From: Actinoplanes teichomyceticus ATCC 31121
GTDB taxonomy: Bacteria > Actinomycetota > Actinomycetes > Mycobacteriales > Micromonosporaceae
DNA: 64,000 bases
Direction of reading: 5' to 3'
Assembly: GCF_003711105.1 (NCBI RefSeq)
Contig: NZ_CP023865.1
Coordinates: 4,055,001-4,119,000, forward strand
Shown here: positions 32,120 to 42,266 of the stretch, in pieces
Layout: each line of letters opens with the position of its first letter
Numbering within the stretch: position 1 is the first letter of the stretch
Notes under the pieces: generated by a model
What the model was told of the DNA's origin: nothing
The model's database searches: none
Seen by the model: only the letters and a program-made list of their open reading frames with translations
Translations under genes and position numbers: made by a program

Positions 32120-34156
32120 ATGCGTCCAGGCAGCCACGCACAGGCGCCGGCCACACCCGGGCGCTCCGGCCCGATCGCGGCCTGGGCACTGCTGACACTG
32201 ACCGGCACCCTCGGCGCGGCCGCCGTCACCGGCGCCGCCCTGGCCCGCCCGGCCTGGCAACCGACCCTGCTGTACGCCCTCGTCGACCTCACCGACGGCC
32301 TGGTGTACGGCGCCATCGGCTGGCTGCTGCTGCGGCGCGGCACCCACCCGGCCGGCTGGATCGTCGCGGCCGCCGGCGCCGGCGGCACGGTGGCCGCGGC
32401 CGCGACGAGCTGGGCGCTGCTCGCGCAACGGTGGCCACACTGCTGGGCCCCGCCACAGGCGCTCAGCGCCGCCGGATGGGCCTGGCTGCCCGGCTTCTAC
32501 GCGTTCATGGTGGTGCTGCCGTGGCTGCTGCCGGCCGGCGCGACCAGCCGCACCGCCCGGACCGCGGTCGCCGCCGGCACGGCCTTCATCGCCATCGCCG
32601 AGATCTGCGTACTGACCGCTCCCGCCCCGTACGGGCTGCTGCCGCTCGACGACCCCGGGCTGCGCGCCCTGCGCCGGCTGGTGCTGCCCTGGGTGGAGCC
32701 GGTGCTGGTGCTGCTGTGCCTGGCCGCCGCCGCCGGAGTGCACCTGCGCCGCCGCGTCGCGCCGGCCACCCAGCGCCCCGGACTGGGCTGGCTGACGATC
32801 GGGCTGATCCTGCTGGCCCTGGCGTTCGTACCGCTGGCGGCACGATGGATCCGGCCGCAACCGCTGCTGCCGGCCACCGTCCCGCCGCTGCTGATGCTCG
32901 CCGCCCAGACCTGCTACCCCGCCGCGGTGCTGGTGGTGGTGCTCCGCCAGCAACTGTGGGGCATCACCCTGACCGTCCGCCGTACGATCGTCTGGGGTCT
33001 GCTGACGGCACTGGCCGTCGCCGGATACCTGAGCACCGTCACCCTGCTCGGCACCCTCGTGCCCGCCGGACAGTCCCAGGTGCTCTGCACCGCCCTGCTC
33101 GCCGCCGCGTTCGCGCCGCTCCGGCACTGGGTCCAGCGCCGCGTCGACGTCCTGGTGCACGGCCAGCCCGCCGGACCGGTCATCCGGCAGGTCGGCGACC
33201 GGCTGCGCGGCGCGCAGCGAGGCGCCGACGTGCTGCACGCGGTCGCCGGGGCGATCCGCAGCTCACTGCGGCTGCAGCAGGTCACCATCACCACCGACGA
33301 CGCCGCGCTGAGCGTACGCAGCGGCACCGGCGCCGGCGGCCGGCCGGTATCGGTGCCACTGCGGGTACGCGGCCGCGAGGTCGGCCGGCTACAGGTGTGG
33401 CCACCGGCCGGCGAGCGGCTCGACGGCCGCGGCGCGGAAGTGCTCGCCGACCTCTCCCCCGTCGTCGCCGCCCTCACCGACCTCGCCACCACCCACCACC
33501 ACCTGGCCCAGGCCCGCCAGGACGTCGCCCGCGCCCGCGACGAGGAACGCCGCCGGCTGCGCCGGGACCTGCACGACGGGCTCAGCCCCGCGCTCAGCGG
33601 CGCCGGCCTCGCCCTGTCCGCCGCCGGCAACCTGCTGGCCCCGCACCGCCACCTGCCCGGCGTCGCCGACGCCGCCGCACTGCTCACCCATGTCACCGCC
33701 GACCTCACCCGGCACGGCGACGACGTCCGCACCCTGGCCCGCGACCTGCTGCCACCGATGCTCGACGAAGGCGCCCTGCTCGCCGCCCTGCACCGGCTGC
33801 GCGAGCGCTACGCCGCCGCCGGACTCACGGTCGACGTGGTCGGCTGCGCCGCCACCCTGTCCGAGGACACCGCCACCGCGATCTACGGCATCGTCGCGGA
33901 GGCCCTGCACAACGTGCACCGGCACGCACACGCCCGGCACTGCGTCGTCCGCGTGCAGGCCACCGCCGCCGAACTGGAGGTCACCGTGATCGACCGCGGC
34001 ATCGGCGCCGGCGCCGCCCGCCCCGGCCTCGGCACCCGCTCGATGCGCGAACGCGCCCACGGCATCGGCGCCGACCTGACCGTCGGACCGGCCACCGACC
34101 ACCCCGGCCGACCCGGCACCCGGGTACGGCTGACCGTGCCGCTGGCGCCGGCGTGA
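32120..34156 (+). CDS. NarL-type sensor histidine kinase
   Basis: A 678-residue membrane kinase. About eight hydrophobic segments fill residues 15-340. A GAF-like linker follows, then the HisKA_3 dimerisation domain DEERRRLRRDLHDGLSPALS with the phospho-acceptor His485. The HATPase domain is at about 580-675 (VAEALHNVHRHAHARH for the N box, VIDRGIGAG and GLGTRSMRERA for the G boxes). The sensor part has no known ligand fold. ATG 32120 follows GGGGAGGG. The response regulator overlaps by 4 bases (GTGA). The divergent neighbour, a large secreted protein, is the natural candidate target. Confidence 0.93.
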   Translation: MRPGSHAQAPATPGRSGPIAAWALLTLTGTLGAAAVTGAALARPAWQPTLLYALVDLTDGLVYGAIGWLLLRRGTHPAGWIVAAAGAGGTVAAAATSWALLAQRWPHCWAPPQALSAAGWAWLPGFYAFMVVLPWLLPAGATSRTARTAVAAGTAFIAIAEICVLTAPAPYGLLPLDDPGLRALRRLVLPWVEPVLVLLCLAAAAGVHLRRRVAPATQRPGLGWLTIGLILLALAFVPLAARWIRPQPLLPATVPPLLMLAAQTCYPAAVLVVVLRQQLWGITLTVRRTIVWGLLTALAVAGYLSTVTLLGTLVPAGQSQVLCTALLAAAFAPLRHWVQRRVDVLVHGQPAGPVIRQVGDRLRGAQRGADVLHAVAGAIRSSLRLQQVTITTDDAALSVRSGTGAGGRPVSVPLRVRGREVGRLQVWPPAGERLDGRGAEVLADLSPVVAALTDLATTHHHLAQARQDVARARDEERRRLRRDLHDGLSPALSGAGLALSAAGNLLAPHRHLPGVADAAALLTHVTADLTRHGDDVRTLARDLLPPMLDEGALLAALHRLRERYAAAGLTVDVVGCAATLSEDTATAIYGIVAEALHNVHRHAHARHCVVRVQATAAELEVTVIDRGIGAGAARPGLGTRSMRERAHGIGADLTVGPATDHPGRPGTRVRLTVPLAPA

Positions 34157-34824
34157 CCGCCCGGCCGGTGCGGGTCGCCGTCGTCGACGACCATCCCGTC
34201 TTCCGCTTCGGCATGGCGGCGCTGCTGCGTACCCTGCCCGGAACCGAGCTGGTCGGCGAAGCCACCGACCGCCGCGCCGCGACAGCCCTGGTCGCCGCGC
34301 AACGGCCCGACGTGGTCCTGATGGACCTGCACCTGGGCGCCGAGTCGGGCCAGGCGGCCACCGCGGCCATCCGCCGCGAACACCCGGAGGTGGCCGTACT
34401 GGTCATCACCGCCTTCGACGACGAAATGCACGTGCTCGGCGCACTGCGCGCCGGCGCGGCCGGCTACCTGCTCAAGAGCGCGGGCGCCGAGGAGATCGAA
34501 CGGGCCATCCACGCCGTCGCCAACGGCGAGCTCCTGCTCGGCCGCGCCGTCGCCGGCCGCGCGCTGGACGCGCTGCACCGCCCGGATCCGGCCGCGTCCG
34601 CCTTCCCCCAGCTCACCGAGCGCGAACGGGAGGTGCTCGACCAGGTGGCGCGCGGACTGGACAACGCCACGGTGGCCCGACGGCTGGCGCTGAGCCCGAA
34701 GACGGTCCGCAACCACGTCTCCAGCGTGCTGCTCAAACTGCAGGTGAGCAGCCGCGGCCAGGCCATCGTGGCGGCCCGGGAGGCCGGGCTCGGCGTGGAC
34801 CGGGCGGGGACGCACCGGGGGTGA
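34153..34824 (+). CDS. NarL/FixJ-type response regulator
   Basis: A 223-residue regulator. The receiver domain (1-120) has the acidic pair in VAVVDDHPVFR, phospho-acceptor Asp58 in VVLMDLHLG, Thr in LVITAFDD and Lys in GYLLKSAG. The LuxR-type HTH (about 152-212) reads LTEREREVLDQVARGLDNAT and LSPKTVRNHVSSVLLKL. The GTG start overlaps the kinase stop, so the pair is co-translated. A weak hairpin (CGCCCC-N7-GGGGCG, about 34833-34852) follows the stop codon. Confidence 0.95.
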   Translation: MTARPVRVAVVDDHPVFRFGMAALLRTLPGTELVGEATDRRAATALVAAQRPDVVLMDLHLGAESGQAATAAIRREHPEVAVLVITAFDDEMHVLGALRAGAAGYLLKSAGAEEIERAIHAVANGELLLGRAVAGRALDALHRPDPAASAFPQLTEREREVLDQVARGLDNATVARRLALSPKTVRNHVSSVLLKLQVSSRGQAIVAAREAGLGVDRAGTHRG

Positions 34825-34948
34825 TCCGGGCGGCGCCCCGGCCACTGGGGCGTCTACCGGCCCGGCGTTGATCGGATGTGCCAGAGTCGTGGCGGGCCGC
34901 CGCGATCCAGCTCGGGCCGGCGCCCCGGAGAGCCGGGGGGAAACAACC

Positions 34949-35662
34949 ATGGACGACGCGACACCGCAGCGGCGGCCCGCCGCGGTCACCCCCGACAGCG
35001 GGCCGGCCGCGGGAGGCGCCGAGGCGGCCGGCGGACCGGCACCGGTCACGGCGACGAATGCGGCACTCGGCCTGCTCGCTCTGGTGGTGACCGCAGCCGG
35101 CCTCCACCTCGCGGCGACGCAGGCCGACACGACGGCGACCACGGTGCTCGCCGGGGCGGCGGCCGGCACGGGCACGCTCGCGGTGGCGGCCGCCGTGCTC
35201 GGGACGGTACGCGCGCTCACCTCACGACCGGGCACGGCGAGCACGACGGCGGCCGGCGCGCTCAGCGTGATCGGGCTGATCCTGGTCACGGTGACCGGCC
35301 TGATCGCGGCGAATGCGCAACCGGGCACGGGTGTGCCGGGGCGCCCGCAGACGAACGTCGCGCTGAGCGGAGGCCCCGGCGCCTGGACGCTCACGATCCG
35401 GGTGAGCACCCCCGGCCTGACCGCCGGCGAGGTGATGGACGCGAAGCTGGTCGGCTTCGACACCGAGGGCCGCGAGCTCACCCTCGGCCGGACGCTGACT
35501 CCGGCCGACCGGCACGGCGTCGCCACCACGACCCTGACCACGGCCCCGCTCGACGACGCGGGCGCCAGGCTCGACGTCACGGTGGCGGGCCAGGACTGCA
35601 TCCAGCAGCTGCCGCTCACCGACGCCACCCCGATCATGCCGATGACCTGCCAGGCGGCGTAA
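34949..35662 (+). CDS. Membrane protein with extracytoplasmic domain, unknown function
   Basis: A 237-residue protein: a Pro/Ala/Gly-rich cytoplasmic start (1-32), three hydrophobic segments (about 33-55, 62-85 and 100-120), then a domain of about 115 residues (NVALSGGPGAWTLTIRVSTP onward) that looks like an all-beta, immunoglobulin-like module with two cysteines (DCIQQL and TCQAA). No family recognised. ATG 34949 is preceded by GGGGGGAAAC. It follows the two-component genes at a distance of 124 bases and may belong to the same regulon. Confidence 0.7.
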   Translation: MDDATPQRRPAAVTPDSGPAAGGAEAAGGPAPVTATNAALGLLALVVTAAGLHLAATQADTTATTVLAGAAAGTGTLAVAAAVLGTVRALTSRPGTASTTAAGALSVIGLILVTVTGLIAANAQPGTGVPGRPQTNVALSGGPGAWTLTIRVSTPGLTAGEVMDAKLVGFDTEGRELTLGRTLTPADRHGVATTTLTTAPLDDAGARLDVTVAGQDCIQQLPLTDATPIMPMTCQAA

Positions 35663-35715
35663 CCGCACGCCCGCCCGGACATCAGCGGCGGTCGCCGACT
35701 GCGCGGGGCGGCGGC

Positions 35716-36238
35716 TCACCCTCCACGACTCCGGTCACGCAGCGACCGCCGCATGATCAGCGTCGCGGGGACGCCTTCGGCAACCACCGCCGCGGTACGC
35801 CGGTCGACCGGCCGCCAGTGACGATCATGATGCCGCACGACGGTGTAGCCGAGCGCCTCGTAGAGGGTGATCGCTCCGGCCTCGCCGGCGTCCACGTCCA
35901 GGGTCATCTGCCGCGCGCCGCGACCGTGGGCGACGTTCTCGGCGGCGCGCACCAGGGCCCGGCCGATGCCCGCGCGCCGGGACACCGCGGCGACGTGCAG
36001 TCCGTAGAGCCAGAGATGCGGGGGGGTCGCAGCCACCGACCAAACGGATGCTCGCCACGCCCACGATCCGGCCGGACAGCACGGCGGCGTACATGGTGTC
36101 CTCGCCGAGTCCGGCCGCACGCAGGCGCGCTTGCGCCCGCTGCGCGGAAGCGGCCAGCGGGGTGACGGGCGCCGGATCAGATGCCACGACCGGTGGGATC
36201 GATACATCGTCGGCTCGGATCGACGAATCGACGGCCAT
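35716..36238 (-). pseudogene. GNAT acetyltransferase interrupted by a frameshift in a G7 run
   Basis: From ATG 36238 the frame reads AVDSSIRADD... to MYAAVLSGRIVGVASIRLVG, the first GNAT strands. The reading then changes frame at seven consecutive G bases (36020-36026 on the plus strand) and continues as LWLYGLHVAAVSRRAGIGRA (the acetyl-CoA loop), ending ITLYEALGYTVV. Both halves together give a normal domain of about 173 residues. The only defect is a one-base change in a homopolymer, so it may be a recent mutation, phase variation or a base-calling error. The CCTAGGA element at 36279-36302 is its likely promoter region. Confidence 0.75.
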
Positions 36239-36278
36239 GCCGTTGCGATGCCAGGTGCCGTGCGTCACCGCACCACCC

Positions 36279-36302
36279 CTAAGGCATCCTAGGAATCTAG
36301 GA
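36279..36302. promoter_or_regulatory. CCTAGGA-type element between GNAT gene and repeat array
   Basis: CATCCTAGGAATCTAGGA (36285-36302) and the six bases before it match the element at 7883-7906 in 22 of 24 positions and in the same strand orientation. On the minus strand it lies 41-64 bases upstream of the GNAT start codon. Confidence 0.45.
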
Positions 36303-36433
36303 GGCGACGGTGGTCGGCGGGAGCGGGCCGCGGTCCGGCCGGAAGTCCAGCCGGACCGGGACAGTTGCGCGGTGCGCCGCACTCAGCCCATTCCAGCGGG
36401 GCAGCCGGGACCCGGCCGGTCCCGGTCCGGCGG

Positions 36434-36640
36434 TGCCGCCGGCAACCGTCGGTCCGGCGGGTGCGGCTGGACCGTTCGGTCCCGGCCGCCGGGGCAGCCG
36501 GCACCCGGTCGGTCTCGGTCCGGCGGGTGCGGCTGGACCGTTCGGTCCCGGCCGCCGGGGCAGCCGGCACCCGGTCGGTCTCGGTCCGGCGGGTGCGGCT
36601 GGACCGTTCGGTCCCGGCCGCCGGGACTCGGCCGGTTCTC
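36434..36640. repeat. 66-bp tandem repeat, two to three copies
   Basis: GTGCGGCTGGACCGTTCGGT occurs at 36461, 36527 and 36593, so the period is 66 bases. The units also contain CCGGCCGCCGGGGCAGCCGG and GGTCTCGGTCCGGCGG. Because 66 is divisible by three, every frame stays open across it and produces misleading long reading frames. The stretch 36303-36790 shows no other feature apart from the ribosome site of the next gene. Confidence 0.85.
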
Positions 36641-36790
36641 TGGACCCGACGGTCCCACGCACACGCTGGGACCGATCGGTCCGGACCGCGCGGTCCCGGA
36701 CGGGAGTCGGGCCGGCCGTTGCCGGAACCGGCGGTCCGGACCGGCCCGACTATGGTGACCATCCACTGCAGAACGGACCGAGGAGTCCCG

Positions 36791-38233
36791 GTGACCGCCC
36801 TGGCAACGCTCACGATCTCGACCCTCGACCCGACCGCCGGCCTCGACGACCTGGAACCACTGCGCGACCTCGTCGGCGACGCGCGGGTCGTCGGCATCGG
36901 CGAGTCGGCGCACGACGTGCGGGAGTACCAGCAATTGCGTTTCCGCCTCACCCGCTTCCTGGTGGAGCGCATGGGCTTCACCACGCTCGCCCTGGAGTCC
37001 GGTTTCGCCGAGGGCCTGCTGGTGGACCGGTGGGTCCGGGACGCGCCCGGCGCGGCCGGCACGGTCGACGAGATCGCCGGGCGGGGCCTGACCTACGGAT
37101 TCGGCCGCTCCCCCGAGACGCGGCGGCTGCTGAGCTGGCTGCGCCGGCAGCACCGGGAGGGGCGGCGGGTGCGGTTCGCGGGGCTCGACCTGCCGGCCGA
37201 CCTGGGCTCGCTGCTGCCCGCGCTGGAGATCGTGGCGGGCCACCTCGAGGTCGACCCGGCGGCGCGGGAGATCATCGATCAGATCCGGACGTACGCCGAG
37301 GCCTGGGCTCGGCCGCACACCCTTGCGGCGGCCCGGGCGTACGCGGAAACCCCGGCGGCGGACCGGGACGCGCTGACGGTCCTGCTGGCCGAGCTGTCCA
37401 CGCGGGTCGACGCCCTGCGGCCGATCCACGCCCGGCAAGCCGCGGCCCCCGGGCACGCGGACACCGCGGTCCGGCACGACGAGAGGCACGCGGACACCGC
37501 GGTCCGGCACGACAAGGCGCACACGGACACCGCGGTCCGGCACGACAAGGCGCACACCGACGCCGTAGTCCGGCACGACAAGGCGCACACGGACACCGCG
37601 GTCCGGCACGACGAGAGGCACGCGGACACCCCCGTCCGGCACGACGAGGCGCGCGGCGACGGCGTGGCCTGGCACGAGGCGGCAGCCACCGCGCGGCACG
37701 CGCTGCGCCTCGCCGTCCTGCTGGACCAGATGCTGCGCGCCCAGCTCGCCGCGGCGCAGGGCTCGACGGCGCACGCGGTGGTCAACGTCCGCGACGCCGC
37801 GATGGCCGAGACCGCCGCCCATCTGCTGCGGGACGGGCAGCGCATGGTGATCTCCGCGGCCAACAACCACCTGCAGCGCATCCCGATCGATCTGGGCGAT
37901 TCATCTGTTGCCGTGCTGGGTGGCCACCTGGCCACCGGCCTCGGCGACGGGTACCTGTCGATCGCGGTCACCTGCGGCGGGGGCCGGACGCCGACGAGGC
38001 GGCCGGCGCCGGGCACCGAGCGCGGCGTGCAGGTGCTGACCGTCGACCTGGCCGCCCCGGCGCCGGGCAGCGTGGAGGCGTTGCTCGGCGGCGACCGGCC
38101 GGGGATCACCGATCTGCGGCCGTTGCGGGGCGTGCCCGGCGGGCCGCGGCGGTACCGCAACCTGGACGGCTACCTCGACGTGCCGGTCGCGGACGCGTTC
38201 GACCTGGTCGCCGTCGTGCCCCGGCTGCAGTGA
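36791..38233 (+). CDS. Erythromycin esterase-family protein with an internal repeat insert
   Basis: A 480-residue protein of the Ere/SucC-like esterase family. The family start is clear: VVGIGESAHDVREYQQLRFR (Glu38, His41) and FTTLALESGFAEG (Glu69). RFAGLDLPADLGSLLP, the helix with NVRDAAMAETAAHLL and VISAANNHLQRIP complete the domain. EreB-type enzymes open macrolide lactones; many actinobacterial members have unknown substrates, so resistance is only possible. Residues 222-287 hold six copies of an 11-residue repeat (H-A/T-D-T-A-V-R-H-D-x-x) absent from the family. GTG 36791 is used because AGGAG lies 6 bases upstream. Confidence 0.85.
   Translation: MTALATLTISTLDPTAGLDDLEPLRDLVGDARVVGIGESAHDVREYQQLRFRLTRFLVERMGFTTLALESGFAEGLLVDRWVRDAPGAAGTVDEIAGRGLTYGFGRSPETRRLLSWLRRQHREGRRVRFAGLDLPADLGSLLPALEIVAGHLEVDPAAREIIDQIRTYAEAWARPHTLAAARAYAETPAADRDALTVLLAELSTRVDALRPIHARQAAAPGHADTAVRHDERHADTAVRHDKAHTDTAVRHDKAHTDAVVRHDKAHTDTAVRHDERHADTPVRHDEARGDGVAWHEAAATARHALRLAVLLDQMLRAQLAAAQGSTAHAVVNVRDAAMAETAAHLLRDGQRMVISAANNHLQRIPIDLGDSSVAVLGGHLATGLGDGYLSIAVTCGGGRTPTRRPAPGTERGVQVLTVDLAAPAPGSVEALLGGDRPGITDLRPLRGVPGGPRRYRNLDGYLDVPVADAFDLVAVVPRLQ
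37454..37651 (+). repeat. 33-bp in-frame tandem repeat, six copies
   Basis: Units start at 37454, 37487, 37520, 37553, 37586 and 37619. The core is GACACCGCGGTCCGGCACGA, coding D-T-A-V-R-H-D. Period 33 keeps the frame. Copies differ by few bases (for example GAGAGG versus AAGGCG), so expansion is recent. Confidence 0.93.
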
Positions 38234-38268
38234 CGCATCCGGCCGGCCCGGGCGGCCCCGGGCGGCGG

Positions 38269-38625
38269 TCAGGCGCCGGTGACGCAGAACTCGTTGCCGG
38301 CCGGATCCTGCAGGACCACCCAGCCGCCGTCCGGGCTCCGGTGGTCGGCCAGCAGCGTCGCGCCGGCCGCCAGCAGCCGCTCCACCTCCGCGTCCCGGCC
38401 CAGGTCCGGTGACCGCAGGCAGACGTGGACGCGGTTCTTCAGCTGTTTGGACTCGGGCACGGCCTGGAAGTACAGGCGGGGGCCGCCGGGTGGCTCGATG
38501 ACCACCTCCGGGTCGCCGGGGGTGCACTGCGGGTGGATCGGGTGGCCGACCACCTCGCTCCAGAACACCGCGAGCACGTACGGGTCGGCGCAGTCGAAGG
38601 AGACGTTCCGGATGAAAGAGGTCAT
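38269..38625 (-). CDS. VOC-family protein (glyoxalase-like domain)
   Basis: A 118-residue single-domain VOC protein of the Glyoxalase_6 type. It starts SFIRNVSFDCADPYVLAVFW and ends GGWVVLQDPAGNEFCVTGA. RLYFQAVPESKQLKNRVHVC with the His after the strand is typical for this actinobacterial group. No substrate is assigned. Convergent with the erythromycin-esterase-like gene; the LysR gene follows upstream on the same strand with a gap of 53 bases. Confidence 0.9.
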   Translation of the reverse strand: MTSFIRNVSFDCADPYVLAVFWSEVVGHPIHPQCTPGDPEVVIEPPGGPRLYFQAVPESKQLKNRVHVCLRSPDLGRDAEVERLLAAGATLLADHRSPDGGWVVLQDPAGNEFCVTGA

Positions 38626-38678
38626 CGCCGTACGATAGTCCGGCCGGCCGGGACGTTCCGGGCGCGTGGTACGCGCGG

Positions 38679-39560
38679 TCACGTGCAGCGGGCGACGATC
38701 TCGGCGACCCGGTGGACCGCGGGCGACGTCTCCCCCGCCCGGGTCGCCAGCGCCAGCCGCACCGTGGGCGGCGCGGTCAGCGGCACGTAGGCGACGCCGG
38801 CCAGCGCGAGGCTGCGCACCGGTTCCGGGACCAGGGCGACGCCCAGTCCGGCGGCGACGAACACGACCAGGGTGGCGGTCTCGCCGACCTCCATCAGCGA
38901 GGCCGGTTGGAAACCGGCCGCGGCGCAGGCCGCCAGGACGTGCTCGTGGATCGACGAGCGGTGCCCGGAGAAGTGCGTGACGAACGGCTCGGTCGCCAGC
39001 TCGGCCAGGTCGATCCGGTCGCGGCCGGCGAGCCGGTGCCGGTCGGGCAGCACCGCGATCAGCGGCTCGGCGCGCAGCACCCGCAGCTCGATCTCCGGCC
39101 GGGTGACGCCGTCGGGGCGCAGCACGGCCAGGTCGTACGCGCCGTCGAGCAGGCCGGTCAGCAGGGCCGGGCTGAGCAGCTCGCCGTGCAGGTCGAGCCG
39201 GACGGCGGGCAGCAGGCGGCGCACCTCGCGGGCGGCCTGGGGCAGCAGATCGTACGTCGCGGTGCCGATGAAACCGGCCGCGACCCGCCCGGCCCGCCCG
39301 GACGCGAGCAACGCCATGTCGGCCGAGGCCCGGCCGAGCGAGCCGAGCACGGCGCGCGCGTGCTCGGCGAAACGGCGCCCGGCCTCGGTCAGCTCGACCC
39401 GGCGGGTGGTGCGGCTGACCAGTTCCACCCCGAACTCCCGCTCCAGCTGCTTGACCTGCTGGGACAGGGCCGGCTGGGCGATGTGCAGGCGCGCCGCGGC
39501 CCGGCCGAAGTGCCGTTCCTCGGCGAGCGCCGCGAAGGAGCGCAGGTGGCGCAGATCCAT
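38679..39560 (-). CDS. LysR-type transcriptional regulator of the pca genes
   Basis: A 293-residue LTTR. The N-terminal HTH is LRSFAALAEERHFGRAAARL with IAQPALSQQVKQLEREFGVE. The periplasmic-binding-like effector domain extends from about residue 90. It is divergent from pcaF across 71 bases that contain a T/A-rich dyad typical of LTTR boxes. By position it is the activator of pcaFIJ, likely responding to a pathway intermediate such as beta-ketoadipate or muconate, as for CatR/PcaQ-type proteins (inference). Confidence 0.92.
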   Translation of the reverse strand: MDLRHLRSFAALAEERHFGRAAARLHIAQPALSQQVKQLEREFGVELVSRTTRRVELTEAGRRFAEHARAVLGSLGRASADMALLASGRAGRVAAGFIGTATYDLLPQAAREVRRLLPAVRLDLHGELLSPALLTGLLDGAYDLAVLRPDGVTRPEIELRVLRAEPLIAVLPDRHRLAGRDRIDLAELATEPFVTHFSGHRSSIHEHVLAACAAAGFQPASLMEVGETATLVVFVAAGLGVALVPEPVRSLALAGVAYVPLTAPPTVRLALATRAGETSPAVHRVAEIVARCT

Positions 39561-39581
39561 GCTCGCAGGTTATCAATCCGT

Positions 39582-39608
39582 ACCGATTCAGTATTGGAGT
39601 CAATCGGT
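39582..39608. promoter_or_regulatory. Probable LysR-type operator between lysR and pcaF
   Basis: ACCGATT (39582-39588) and AATCGGT (39602-39608) form a perfect 7-bp dyad with a 13-base spacer, in an A/T-richer patch 24 bases before the thiolase start. LTTR sites have this interrupted-palindrome form. Confidence 0.6.
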
Positions 39609-39631
39609 TCCGGCGGCCTACGGTGAGGGGC

Positions 39632-40809
<1,178 letters not shown>

Positions 40810-40813
<4 letters not shown>

Positions 40814-41469
40814 GCGTGCGGATCTGCGCCGGCGCCGCCGAGGCGGTGGCCGGGATCCGGGACGGGTCCACCGTCCTGATCGGGGGTTTCGGGATGGCCG
40901 GGATGCCGGTGCGGCTTCTCGACGCGCTCATCGAGCAGGGAGCCGGCGATCTCACGGTGGTCTCGAACAACGCCGGCAACGGCGACACCGGGCTGGCCGC
41001 GCTGCTGGCCGCCGGCCGGGTCCGCAAGGTGATCTGCTCCTTCCCCCGGCAGCCCGACTCGTGGGTGTTCGACGGGCTGTACCGGGCCGGGCGGATCGAG
41101 CTCGAACTGGTGCCGCAGGGCACCCTGGCCGAGCGGATGCGCGCGGCCGGGGCCGGCATCGGCGCGTTCTACACCCGCACCGGCGCGGGGACGCCGCTGG
41201 CCGAGGGCAGGGAGACCCGCAAGATCGACGGGCGGACCCATGTCCTGGAGTACCCGATCAAGGGTGACGTCGCGCTGATCGGCGCCCACCGGTCGGACCG
41301 GATGGGCAACCTGGTCTACCGCAAGACCGCCCGCAACTTCGGGCCGGTGATGGCGACCGCGGCCGACCTGGTCGTCGCCCAGGTCGGCGCGATCGTCGAG
41401 ACCGGCGCCCTGGACCCGGAGGTGATCGTGACGCCGGGCATCTACGTCGACCGGGTGGTGGCGGTATGA
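40810..41469 (+). CDS. pcaI: 3-oxoadipate CoA-transferase subunit A
   Basis: A 219-residue alpha subunit of a family I CoA-transferase. VLIGGFGMAGMPVRLLDALI is the glycine-rich start, with LTVVSNNAGNGDTGLAALLA and SFPRQPDS after it. Partnered with subunit B it moves CoA from succinyl-CoA to beta-ketoadipate. The same fold serves acetoacetate transferases (AtoD), but linkage to a PcaF-type thiolase favours beta-ketoadipate. The GTG start overlaps the pcaF stop; pcaJ overlaps its end. Confidence 0.88.
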
Positions 41470-42101
41470 GCCTGACCAGGCACGAGATGGCCGCGCTGGT
41501 GGCCCGGGACATCGCCCCCGGGTCGTACGTCAATCTCGGGATCGGACTGCCCACCCTGGTCGCCGACCATCTGCCCGCCGACGCCGGCATCGTGCTGCAC
41601 ACCGAGAACGGGATGCTGCACATGGGTCCGGCCGCGACCGGCGACCGGGTCGACCCGGATCTGATCAACGCGGGCAAGGTCCCGGTCACCGAGCTGCCCG
41701 GCTCGGCGTACTTCCACCACGCCGACTCGTTCGCGATGATGCGCGGCGGCCACCTGGACGTGTGCGTGCTCGGGGCGTTCCAGGTGTCGGCGGCCGGCGA
41801 CCTGGCCAACTGGCACACCGGCGAGCCGGACGCGATCCCGGCGGTCGGCGGGGCGATGGATCTGGCGGCCGGGGCCCGCAGCGTGTACGTGATGATGACC
41901 CTGTTCACCCGGGACGGCACGCCGAAGCTGGTGCCGTCGTGCACCTACCCGCTGACCGGTCCGGGCTGCGTGGACCGGGTGTACACGGACGTGGCCACGT
42001 TCGTCATCACCGGCGCGGGCGTCGTGGTCCGCCAGACGCACGGCGTCTCCTTCGACGAGCTGGCCGCACGCCTCGCGGTGCCGCTGCGCCGGGGCTGGTG
42101 A
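41466..42101 (+). CDS. pcaJ: 3-oxoadipate CoA-transferase subunit B
   Basis: A 211-residue beta subunit. VNLGIGLPTLVADHL is the oxyanion-hole region, and LHTENGMLHMGP carries the catalytic Glu47 that forms the glutamyl-CoA thioester. FHHADSFAMMRGGHLDV and CTYPLTGPGCVDRVYTD are family-typical. It starts 4 bases inside pcaI. No aromatic-ring cleavage genes are in the window, so the upper pathway must be encoded elsewhere. Confidence 0.9.
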   Translation: MSLTRHEMAALVARDIAPGSYVNLGIGLPTLVADHLPADAGIVLHTENGMLHMGPAATGDRVDPDLINAGKVPVTELPGSAYFHHADSFAMMRGGHLDVCVLGAFQVSAAGDLANWHTGEPDAIPAVGGAMDLAAGARSVYVMMTLFTRDGTPKLVPSCTYPLTGPGCVDRVYTDVATFVITGAGVVVRQTHGVSFDELAARLAVPLRRGW

Positions 42102-42266
42102 CGAACCGGCGCGGCGCCGCGGCCGTACGGTCAGGGTGTCCGGGCCGATCGGTCACTCCTGCCCGACGTCCCCGCCGTCGTGCCGCCGAACGTCCGCCCC
42201 TCTGGGATCGGGAGTGATACGCCTGGCCCAGCGGAAACTGACCGATCGGACTTTCGGGGGGACACG

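Noticed and set aside
36310..38412. Long frames running through the 66-bp repeat into the erythromycin-esterase-like gene
   Set aside because: The repeat period is divisible by three, which keeps all frames open; only the frame from GTG 36791 has a ribosome site and family motifs.
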